The position numbers were made by a program, and so were the translations under genes. Shown one piece after another: positions 8,294 to 15,583 of a stretch of DNA of 64,000 nucleotides. Positions within the stretch are counted from its first letter, which is position 1. Each line of letters opens with the position of its first letter. Under the pieces are notes generated by a model. That model did no database searches and had not been told where the DNA came from. It saw only the letters and a list, made by a program, of their open reading frames with translations. Source of the stretch: Tessaracoccus sp. MC1679 (GTDB lineage Bacteria > Actinomycetota > Actinomycetes > Propionibacteriales > Propionibacteriaceae); contig NZ_JACJGB010000007.1 of assembly GCF_014164775.1 (NCBI RefSeq), positions 124,001 through 188,000 on the forward strand, written 5' to 3'.

Positions 8294-9436
8294 GTGACCG
8301 CCACCTCCTACGACGTCGTTGTGGTCGGGCTCGGGCCCGCCGGGCGCTCACTCGCGTCGCGGTGCGCGGCCCGCGGGATGCGCGTCCTCGCAGTCGATCC
8401 CCGCCCCGGAGCGGTCTGGGGCCCCACCTACGGCATCTGGGGCGACGAGCTGGGCGCGCTGCCCGAATCAGTGGTCCGCTCCCGCGTCCCCCACCCCGAG
8501 CTGCGAGCCCACGGCGCCTACCCACTCCCCCGCGACTATCTCGTCCTCGACAACACCGCCCTCCAGGCCGCCTTCCCTCTCGACGGGGTGGAGCTGCGCC
8601 GCGGGCGGCTGACCGACGACGGGGTCGCGGGCCTCAGAGCCGAGGCCCGCGTCGTCGTCGACGCGCGCGGCGCGAGGCCCGAGGGGATCATTCCCAGGGA
8701 CCCCTCGCCGGCTCAGACGGCGTTCGGGATCGTGCTGCCTACCGAAGCCGCTGCGCCGGCGCTGCAGGGGGCGGCGGCGCTGCTGATGGACTGGCGCACC
8801 GACTGGTCCGAGGATCCCCTCCCTCACGGCACCCCCACCTTCCTCTACGCCATCCCCCTCGGGGGCGGCGAGGTGCTGCTCGAGGAGACCTGCCTCGCCG
8901 CCGCACCCGGCCTGCCCATCCCAGTGCTCCGGGCAAGGCTCCGGACGCGGTTGGTGTCGCGGGGGGTGGCGGAGTCCGCCGTCGATCATCCGCTGAGCAG
9001 GGAGGTGGTGCGCATCCCCATGCGCGGACGGGGCTGGCCCGCGGCCCCTGGGACGACGGCGGTCGGCACCGCCGGGCGCGGCGGGAACCTGGTGACCGGG
9101 TATTCGGTGGCCCATTCGCTGCTGAGAGCCGATGCACTGGCCCGCGACCTGGCGGGCGGGCGACCCATGACGCCGGACCCCCACACGCCCGCGGACGTAT
9201 TCCGCGAGATGGGCCTGCGTGCCCTGCTCCGCCTGGATGTGGCCGGGACACTTGCGCTGTTCGACGCCTTCGGGCGTCTCCCGGGCCAGGCCCAGCGCGA
9301 CTTCATGTCGCGGGACTCCACCGCCCCCGGGCTTGCCGCCGCCATGTGGGGGATGTTCGCCCGGATGCCGATGTCGGGTCGGCGGCAACTCATCGCCGCA
9401 ACGCTGGGACCCGGGCGACGACGCAGAGTCGGCTGA
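8294..9436 (+). CDS. Lycopene cyclase family FAD-dependent protein
   Basis: A 380-residue flavoprotein with the N-terminal dinucleotide-binding motif VVVVGLGPAGRSLASRC. An acidic loop follows and then WGPTYGIWGDELGALP, characteristic of the CrtL/CrtY lycopene cyclase family. Later motifs TFLYAIPLGGGEVLLEETCLAA and the C-terminal GNLVTGYSVAHSLLRADALA also match. The family cyclises lycopene ends to beta-ionone rings without net redox, using FAD/NADPH. The start is GTG at 8294. No other carotenoid gene (crtB, crtI, crtE) is visible nearby, so the gene is orphaned in this window. Confidence 0.85.
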   Translation: MTATSYDVVVVGLGPAGRSLASRCAARGMRVLAVDPRPGAVWGPTYGIWGDELGALPESVVRSRVPHPELRAHGAYPLPRDYLVLDNTALQAAFPLDGVELRRGRLTDDGVAGLRAEARVVVDARGARPEGIIPRDPSPAQTAFGIVLPTEAAAPALQGAAALLMDWRTDWSEDPLPHGTPTFLYAIPLGGGEVLLEETCLAAAPGLPIPVLRARLRTRLVSRGVAESAVDHPLSREVVRIPMRGRGWPAAPGTTAVGTAGRGGNLVTGYSVAHSLLRADALARDLAGGRPMTPDPHTPADVFREMGLRALLRLDVAGTLALFDAFGRLPGQAQRDFMSRDSTAPGLAAAMWGMFARMPMSGRRQLIAATLGPGRRRRVG

Positions 9437-9619
9437 GCGGCCGAGCGGGCGATGGGTCTCCGACTCCGGACCCCGATCCCCTAGCCAGTAGGCCATCCAC
9501 CGCGGGAATCCCCGTCAACCCCCATGGTGTTTGCGGGGTCACCCCCGATGCCCGGACCCGCCGCCGGATGAAGAATTACCTCAACACGCCAGATCGGCGG
9601 CCAGAGAAAGGTAAGGGTC

Positions 9620-10567
9620 ATGTCCCACCAGAACAACAACACACCCGGCTTCGATGTCGACGTCGACGAGTCCTTCAACGACAACTCCACCAACGACAGC
9701 TCCACCAACGTCGATGTCGACGCCGACGTCGATGTCGACGCCTCGACGACCGACAACTCCACCAGCGACTCCTCGACGACCGACAACTCGGACAACTCGG
9801 ACAACTCGGACAACTCCGACAACTCCGACAACTCCGACAACTCAGTTGACAACTCCGTCGACGCCGACGAGTCCTTCAACACCGAGACCGAGACCGAGAT
9901 CGAGGACTCCTACAACACCGAGCACGAGACCGAGGACTCCTACAACGACAACTCGGAGAAGGCGGTGGACTCGTTCAACATCACGAGCTCGTTCAACCAG
10001 CAGACCCTCAATGACCACTCCACCACGGTGGGCGTGCGCCAGTACCAGACCAACGTCGGCGACCTGAACCTCGGTGGCCTCGGCGGCAAGGGTGGCTTCG
10101 GGCACGGCGGCGGCGCGGACCTCGAGCTGGACAACCGCTCGCTGAACCTTGACCAGTCGGTCAACCAGGTCATCAACACCGGTCACGGCGGTGACGTGAG
10201 CCAGGACTTCAGCCAGACGGCCAACGTGGCCTTCGGGGACAACTCGATGGCGGCCGGCGATGACATCGACGTCGACAACTCCTCCGTGAACATGGAGTTC
10301 GGCGACATCTGGACGGGCAACACGTGGACCACCACCACCATCTCCGACTCGTTCCAGGACAACTCGGTGGACAACGACTACGACTGGGAGCTGGAGATCG
10401 AAGACTCCTTCAACGACGAGTCCACCAACGTCGACCTTGATGTCGAGATCGAGGACTCGTTCACCAGCGAGGTCACCGAACTCAACTCGTTCGAGTGGGA
10501 GAACGAGGGCAACATCTTCAGCCCCGCCGCTGCCACCACCGGCGGCGAGGTCGAGTTCGAGCTCTGA
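9620..10567 (+). CDS. Low-complexity D/N/S/T/E-rich protein of an Ini-like cluster
   Basis: A 315-residue acidic protein, almost free of Lys, Arg, Cys and aromatic residues in its first half. It opens with VDVDESFNDNSTNDSSTN, then seven DNS tripeptides, then repeated ESFN/EDSYN/EDSFN units. The centre holds a motif of DNRS, DQSVNQ, GDVSQDFSQ and GDNSMAAGDD that recurs in the IniB-like protein at 14653-15471. No signal peptide or membrane span is visible. The ATG at 9620 follows a GGTAAGG sequence. It lies just upstream of two dynamin-like genes, matching the iniB-iniA-iniC order of mycobacteria, where IniA and IniC are membrane-fission dynamins. It has no IniB N-terminal domain itself. Function is unknown: a scaffold or filament-like role is speculation. 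Confidence 0.8.
   Translation: MSHQNNNTPGFDVDVDESFNDNSTNDSSTNVDVDADVDVDASTTDNSTSDSSTTDNSDNSDNSDNSDNSDNSDNSVDNSVDADESFNTETETEIEDSYNTEHETEDSYNDNSEKAVDSFNITSSFNQQTLNDHSTTVGVRQYQTNVGDLNLGGLGGKGGFGHGGGADLELDNRSLNLDQSVNQVINTGHGGDVSQDFSQTANVAFGDNSMAAGDDIDVDNSSVNMEFGDIWTGNTWTTTTISDSFQDNSVDNDYDWELEIEDSFNDESTNVDLDVEIEDSFTSEVTELNSFEWENEGNIFSPAAATTGGEVEFEL
9782..9844 (+). repeat. In-frame 9-bp tandem repeat (DNS tripeptide x7)
   Basis: Seven consecutive copies of GACAACTCS encode seven Asp-Asn-Ser tripeptides. The third codon alternates in blocks between TCG and TCC, which suggests expansion by slippage or unequal crossing-over. Copy number is likely to vary between strains. Confidence 0.9.
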
Positions 10568-10595
10568 TCCTCGACACGCCTTCTCACGCCGGTTG

Positions 10596-10620
10596 CCCGG
10601 CCACCGTCACGGTGGCCGGG
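10596..10620 (+). terminator. GC-rich hairpin after the repeat-protein gene
   Basis: A perfect 10-bp stem (CCCGGCCACC at 10596-10605 with GGTGGCCGGG at 10611-10620) and a 5-nt loop, 29 bp after the stop. There is no clear T-tract. It may partly separate expression of the abundant-looking repeat protein from the downstream dynamin genes. Confidence 0.6.
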
Positions 10621-10688
10621 TAACTGGCGTCTGAACCGTGATGGCCTACGATGAAGAAACCAATGACCGATCGCGGGAAGGAACCCGA

Positions 10689-12560
10689 ATGAGTGATCAG
10701 GCTCGGGGCGAAGTTGAGGGTGCACTGGTGCTCCCCAACCAGAAGTCGCTGATCGGGCTGGTGGAGACGATGGGCGCGATGGCTGCCAACGGCGGCCGCA
10801 CCGATCTTTCCGAGCGTCTCGTGCAGACCCACGCCCGCCTCCGCGACCCCGAGGTGCGCGTGGTCATCGTGGGCGAGTTCAAGCAGGGCAAGAGCAAACT
10901 GATCAACGCCCTTGTCAACGCTCCTGTCTGCCCCATCGACGACGACGTGGCCACCAGCGTCCCCACTGCCGTGGGCTACGGGGAAGCGCCCGCCGCAACC
11001 ATCCTGACTCGCTCGGAGACCCACGGCGGCAAGTCGGAGATCCAGCGGCAACCGATCCGCTTCGAGGAGCTGGCGCAGTACGTCTCGGAGCTCGGCAATC
11101 CCGGCAACGAACGCCACCTCGTCTCTGCCGAGGTGGTGCTGCCGCGGGAGATCCTGAGGGGCGGTCTGCGCCTCGTGGACTCCCCCGGGATCGGCAGCCT
11201 GGACTCCTCCTCCGCACTGACGACGCTGTCCGCGCTGTCCTCGGCCCACGCGGTGCTGATGGTCTCGGACGCGTCACAGGAGTACACCGAGCCCGAGGTG
11301 CAGCTCCTGAAGCACGCGATGCGCATCTCGCCCAACGTGGCGGCGGTGCTGGCGAAGACGGACCTGTATCCGGATTGGCGCACCATCGAAGGCATCGACA
11401 AGGGACATCTGGAAGGCATCGGCGAGCTCCCCCTCTTCGCTGTCTCGAGCGACCTGCGGCTGCTCGCCGCCTCGGAGCAGGACCGGGAGCTCAACACCGA
11501 GTCCGGCTTCCCGGAACTGGTCTCCCACCTGCGCCTTGACGTGCTGCGGCGCGCGGAGGTCATCAATACGCGCAGCGCGGTGCACGATCTGGTGTTCGTG
11601 GTGGACCAGATGACGATGGCCGCCCGCACCGAGCTCACTGCCCTCCTCAATCCGGAGGACACCCCGCAGCTGATCCTTCAGCTGGAGGAGGCGAAAGCGC
11701 GCGCCGACGAGTTCCGTGGCCGCTCGTCGCGCTGGCAGGTGGCCCTCGGCGACGGCGTGGCGGACCTCATCTCTGACATGGAGCACGATCTACGCGACCG
11801 GCTCCGCCGGGTGCAGCGCGAGGCGGAGGATGCCATTGATCAGGGTGATCCCGGGCCGATCTGGGAGCAGATCGCGGAGTGGATCGACCAGCGCGTCGCC
11901 GCCGCCGTCTCCGAGACCTTCGTCTGGACCGACGAGCGGGGCAAGGCCCTCACCGAGGAGATTGCGGATCTGTTCATCCAGGACGAGACTTCGCTGCCGG
12001 TCATCGCCGTCGGCGCCACCGACGGCGTGCTCGATGCGGTGGACGAGATCCCGGACTATCACACCGGCCAGCTCGGGGCCGTGGAGAAGATCTACATCGG
12101 GGTGCGCGGCTCGTACGGTGGCGTGCTCATGGTGGGTCTTGCCACCGGCCTGATCGGAATGACACTGATCAATCCGTTGTCGCTGCTCGCCGGCGTCCTG
12201 GTCGGCCGAAGGGCCTACCGCGAGGACATGAACTCCCGCCTCCTTCGCCGCCGGTTCGAGGCAAAGGGCATCGTTCGACGGTACATCGACGAGGTGACGT
12301 TCCAGGTGAGCAAGCAGCTGAAGGACCGGCTGCGGATCGTCCAGCGCACCGCGCGCGACCACTTCGGTGCCATCGCGGATCAGCTTCACCGCTCGCTCAC
12401 GGAGGCCGTGATGTCCGCCAAGCAGTCGGCCGGCATCTACTCGGAGAAGCGCGACAAGCGGGTGCTCGAGCTTCAGAACCACCTGCGCCAGCTCGACAAG
12501 GTGCGCGCACAGCTTCCGGAGCTGCCGCAGGCGCGAGTCAAAGAGGTGCTCGGCCGGTGA
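10689..12560 (+). CDS. Dynamin-like GTPase (IniA-like)
   Basis: A 623-residue bacterial dynamin-like protein. The G1 loop GEFKQGKS lies at residues 62-69, a switch Thr lies in DVATSVPTAV, G3 is DSPG from Asp164, and G4 is AKTD. A long helical stalk follows, then a hydrophobic segment SYGGVLMVGLATGLIGMTLINPLSLLAG that could be a membrane paddle, and a C-terminal coiled-coil helix. The family hydrolyses GTP to remodel or repair the cytoplasmic membrane. The ATG at 10689 has a GAAGGA site eight bases upstream and is preferred over one 17 codons earlier. It overlaps the second dynamin gene by four bases (GTGA), so the two are co-translated and probably act as a pair, as IniA/IniC do. Confidence 0.9.
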   Translation: MSDQARGEVEGALVLPNQKSLIGLVETMGAMAANGGRTDLSERLVQTHARLRDPEVRVVIVGEFKQGKSKLINALVNAPVCPIDDDVATSVPTAVGYGEAPAATILTRSETHGGKSEIQRQPIRFEELAQYVSELGNPGNERHLVSAEVVLPREILRGGLRLVDSPGIGSLDSSSALTTLSALSSAHAVLMVSDASQEYTEPEVQLLKHAMRISPNVAAVLAKTDLYPDWRTIEGIDKGHLEGIGELPLFAVSSDLRLLAASEQDRELNTESGFPELVSHLRLDVLRRAEVINTRSAVHDLVFVVDQMTMAARTELTALLNPEDTPQLILQLEEAKARADEFRGRSSRWQVALGDGVADLISDMEHDLRDRLRRVQREAEDAIDQGDPGPIWEQIAEWIDQRVAAAVSETFVWTDERGKALTEEIADLFIQDETSLPVIAVGATDGVLDAVDEIPDYHTGQLGAVEKIYIGVRGSYGGVLMVGLATGLIGMTLINPLSLLAGVLVGRRAYREDMNSRLLRRRFEAKGIVRRYIDEVTFQVSKQLKDRLRIVQRTARDHFGAIADQLHRSLTEAVMSAKQSAGIYSEKRDKRVLELQNHLRQLDKVRAQLPELPQARVKEVLGR

Positions 12561-14119
12561 GCGCAGGTGCCAACGAGGATTCCGTCGCACTCCTCGCGGC
12601 GGCACGTCGACTCTACGAGGGCGACCCGGCTGCAGTCGAGACCATCGACGGGTTGAGCACGCGACTGGCCGAGCCCCTCCGGATGGCGGTGGCGGGTATC
12701 GTCAAGGCCGGCAAGTCCACGCTGCTCAACGCCATCTTGGGCGAGCAGATCGCGCCCACCGATGCTGGCGAGTGCACCCGGGTAGTCACCTGGTACCGGT
12801 ACTCGGACACCCCGTCGATCACCCTCCATCCGCGCTCCGGCGAGCCCCGCAGGCTGCCGATAGCCCGCGCCCACGGCAAGCTGGTCCTGGACCTGGGGGA
12901 ACTTCGCCCGGACGAGGTGGAGCGCATCGATGTGGGCTGGCCGTCACGGGTGCTGCGCTCACTGATCCTCATCGACACCCCAGGGATCGAGTCCCTGTCC
13001 CGCGACGTCTCGGCACGGTCCGCGGCCTTCCTCACGCCGGACAATGCGCCATCGTCGGCGGACGCGATCGTCTACCTGCTACGCCACCTCCACCCGTCGG
13101 ATCTCAAGTTCCTCGAGGCCTTCCGGGACACTGCTGCCGGCGCCTCGAAGACCGTCAACGCCGTGTCCGTGCTGTCGCGGGCCGACGAGATCGGCTCGGG
13201 GCGGATCGATTCCCTCCTCTCGGCCCGCAAGGTAGCCCGCCGCTACGAACAGCACGGCGATCTGGCCTCGCTGGCCCTGGGGGTGCTGCCCGTCGCTGGT
13301 CTGGTTGCCGAGGGTGCTCGCACTCTGCGGGAGGACGAGTTCGCCGCTTTCCGGGCGTTGGCCGATCTTGAGCGTGGGGAGCGGGAGAAGCTCCTGGTGT
13401 CGGCGGACCGGTTTGTGCGCCCTGAACAGGTCGCCTCCCCCAACGAGGCGGTCAGACGCCGCCTCCTTTCCCGCTTCGGGATCTTCGGGGTGCGGCTGGC
13501 CATCTCCATGATCCGGGCGGGGGCATCCAACTCCGCCGAGCTCACCGAACGGCTCGTGGAATACAGCGGACTCAATGAGCTCGGCAGCTTCATCAGCCTG
13601 CACTTCGGCGCCCGCGCCGAGGCGTTGAAGGTGCGAGCCGTCCTCGACGGCCTGGCCCAACTCCTGCGCGAGAACCCGCGCGACGGCGCCTCACCCATCC
13701 TCGGCGGGATCGAGCGAATCCAGGCCACCGCACACGGGCTGCGCGAGCTGTCTCTGTTGTCCGAGGCCCGGGTCTCGGGCCTTCCTCTGTCCGCGGACGA
13801 GGCGGCTGAGGCGGGGCGCATCGTGGGAGCCAACGGCACCACCACGCCGGCGCGGCTCGGAGTGCCCGAGGACACTGAGGCGCCGGCCCTGTCCGAACGG
13901 CTCAAGCAGGAGCTCGACCGGTGGCGGGCCAGGACGCAGTCCCCCCTCACCGACCGGGCAGGCGTGGAAGTATGTCGGGTGGTGATCCGGAGCCTGGAGG
14001 CGGTGGCCTCAGACCTCGCTTCCCGGGGAGGCGATGACGCCCTTGCGGACGTCGTGCTTGCGGGCAGTCCAGCGCAGGGCCCCGGGGAAGGTACTCACCA
14101 GGATGGCGAGCAGCACTAG
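12557..14119 (+). CDS. Dynamin-like GTPase (IniC-like)
   Basis: A 520-residue partner of the upstream dynamin. The G1 loop GIVKAGKST lies at residues 47-55, G2 Thr in ECTRVVTWY, G3 DTPG from Asp140, and G4 SRADE. The C-terminal half is helical and has no clear membrane segment, so membrane contact may come through the partner. It starts at a GTG inside the upstream stop (GTGA). The last ~110 bp overlap the oppositely oriented membrane-protein gene. The extreme C-terminus, rich in Gly, Gln and His, is encoded only within this overlap and may be dispensable. Confidence 0.88.
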   Translation: MSAGANEDSVALLAAARRLYEGDPAAVETIDGLSTRLAEPLRMAVAGIVKAGKSTLLNAILGEQIAPTDAGECTRVVTWYRYSDTPSITLHPRSGEPRRLPIARAHGKLVLDLGELRPDEVERIDVGWPSRVLRSLILIDTPGIESLSRDVSARSAAFLTPDNAPSSADAIVYLLRHLHPSDLKFLEAFRDTAAGASKTVNAVSVLSRADEIGSGRIDSLLSARKVARRYEQHGDLASLALGVLPVAGLVAEGARTLREDEFAAFRALADLERGEREKLLVSADRFVRPEQVASPNEAVRRRLLSRFGIFGVRLAISMIRAGASNSAELTERLVEYSGLNELGSFISLHFGARAEALKVRAVLDGLAQLLRENPRDGASPILGGIERIQATAHGLRELSLLSEARVSGLPLSADEAAEAGRIVGANGTTTPARLGVPEDTEAPALSERLKQELDRWRARTQSPLTDRAGVEVCRVVIRSLEAVASDLASRGGDDALADVVLAGSPAQGPGEGTHQDGEQH

Positions 14120-14641
14120 CCCGCCCTGCACGGCGAACATCTGGCGAAGGATTTCTCCGTGCTCCCCCTCGGCGACGAGCTCGTTGGCCACCAGGTACAG
14201 CGCTGCCTGGCCGAGCACGGTGAAGAACATCCACCATCTGGCCCCGTCCTTGCGGTTCATGAAGGACACCAGCAGCGTGATCTGGATGAGGAGCAGCGCG
14301 ACCAGGCCCCAGAAGGCCGACCAGTAGATGATGTCCGCCGCCGTAGCGTAGGTGCTGTCCTGGCGGGAGCCGTCGACTCCGCGGACTGCCTCGATGATCA
14401 GCGGAAGCTGGTCTTCTCGCACCACGAAGTAGTAGACCACCGCGACGGAGCCGGCCACGAGACCCAACACCCACAACAGCTGGGTCACCCGGATCGAGAA
14501 GGGTGGAGGTTGCTTGACGATCACGGGGGCCGCGTTGGGGTTGTCCAAGGCTGGGCGCTCGGGGCGTTTGCGCCCCGAATCAGCCGTTGGCCCGCCCGTT
14601 CCGGTGGGGAACGGGCGGGCCGTGGGGCGTTCGTCGGTCAT
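14009..14641 (-). CDS. Predicted multi-pass membrane protein of the Ini-like cluster
   Basis: About 210 residues. A Pro-rich cytoplasmic head of about 50 residues precedes four or five hydrophobic spans: LLWVLGLVAGSVAVVYYFVV, IIYWSAFWGLVALLLIQITLLVSF, WWMFFTVLGQAALYLVA and GGLVLLAILVSTFPGAL. The ATG at 14641 is used, since the upstream in-frame TTG has no support. I do not recognise a named family. It lies directly downstream of the IniB-like gene on the same strand (11-bp gap), so the two probably form an operon, and its 3' end overlaps the convergent dynamin gene. Confidence 0.75.
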   Translation of the reverse strand: MTDERPTARPFPTGTGGPTADSGRKRPERPALDNPNAAPVIVKQPPPFSIRVTQLLWVLGLVAGSVAVVYYFVVREDQLPLIIEAVRGVDGSRQDSTYATAADIIYWSAFWGLVALLLIQITLLVSFMNRKDGARWWMFFTVLGQAALYLVANELVAEGEHGEILRQMFAVQGGLVLLAILVSTFPGALRWTARKHDVRKGVIASPGSEV

Positions 14642-14652
14642 GCGACTCAATT

Positions 14653-15471
14653 CTAGAGACCGTCCTCGAACTCCGGGTCGGCGTAGTCATCTTCGTCAGC
14701 CGCCGAGTAGTCCTCGGCGGGCTCCTCGTACTGCTCCTCCATGACGGCGGCCGCCATGGGCTCGGGCTCGGGGGCCGCCATGGCCGCAGGTGCAGGAGCC
14801 TCGACCGAGGTGGTCGTGATCTCGGTCTCGACGACGGTGGTCTCGGTGTTCTGGAACGAATCGTCGACCTCCGTGACCACCTCGACGTTGACGGGAGCCT
14901 CGTTGAACGAGTTCTCCGCCGACTGGTTGAGGGTCACGTCCGCTGTCAGCGACTCATCGTTGAACGACTCATCGATCTCGACGTTGGTCTCGGTGTTGCC
15001 GATGGAGACATCACCGACGGTGGTGTCGGTCTCCGAGGAATCAACCGTGGCGTCATTGCCGGCTGCCATCGATGCGTCGCCCACTGCCAGGACGGTCTCC
15101 TGATCGAAGACCTGGAGTACATCCCCCTCCGCCCAGATGCTCTGGTTGACGGACTGGTCCACGATGGTGGAGCGGTTGTCGACGTGGAAGTTGTTGGCCA
15201 CCCGCGTGATCTCCTCCACCACTGTGGGCGGGCGCGGGTTGACGATGACGACGGGGGGCTGGGGGGGATGCGGCCGGGGCGTGACGTCAGGGTGGTCCAC
15301 GATGACGGGGACCACCGATCTGACATCCTCTCCGCAGATGTCGCCGAGACCACTCCTTTCCAGGGTCTCTTCGGGTGCTGCGGCAAATTCCGCAGCTGCG
15401 TTCGGGTCTCGCAGCAGACTGAGGATGAACTCAATCAGCGCGTCAGCGATGGTCACCAAAGGGGTTGTCAT
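14653..15471 (-). CDS. IniB N-terminal-domain protein
   Basis: A 272-residue protein. The first 50 residues (ALIEFILSLLRDPNAAAEFA, then GLGDICGEDVRSV) match the conserved N-terminal helix bundle of mycobacterial IniB and its relatives. A Pro-rich linker follows. A middle motif of VDNRS, DQSVNQ, GDVLQVF and GDASMAAGND is shared with the repeat protein at 9620-10567. Then come acidic ESFND-type repeats and an Ala/Pro/Glu/Asp-rich tail ending DPEFEDGL. A GAGGAG site precedes the ATG. Mycobacterial iniB is induced by cell-wall inhibitors; whether this gene responds likewise is inference. It faces the LuxR-type regulator's 3' end and is followed by the membrane-protein gene. Confidence 0.85.
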   Translation of the reverse strand: MTTPLVTIADALIEFILSLLRDPNAAAEFAAAPEETLERSGLGDICGEDVRSVVPVIVDHPDVTPRPHPPQPPVVIVNPRPPTVVEEITRVANNFHVDNRSTIVDQSVNQSIWAEGDVLQVFDQETVLAVGDASMAAGNDATVDSSETDTTVGDVSIGNTETNVEIDESFNDESLTADVTLNQSAENSFNEAPVNVEVVTEVDDSFQNTETTVVETEITTTSVEAPAPAAMAAPEPEPMAAAVMEEQYEEPAEDYSAADEDDYADPEFEDGL

Positions 15472-15583
15472 GGCTGTCTCCTCAAGGGTCGGGTGGCGCT
15501 GGCTTTCAAACTACGGGGTGGGATGACGGGAAGGCATCGGGGCTTTCCCCCACTCCCGGAGTAGGTCATTAGGGGGTGCGTGG

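Noticed and set aside
9782..9844. Short direct repeats that could look like a CRISPR array
   Set aside because: The unit is 9 bp with no spacers and is in frame, encoding Asp-Asn-Ser repeats. No cas genes are present.
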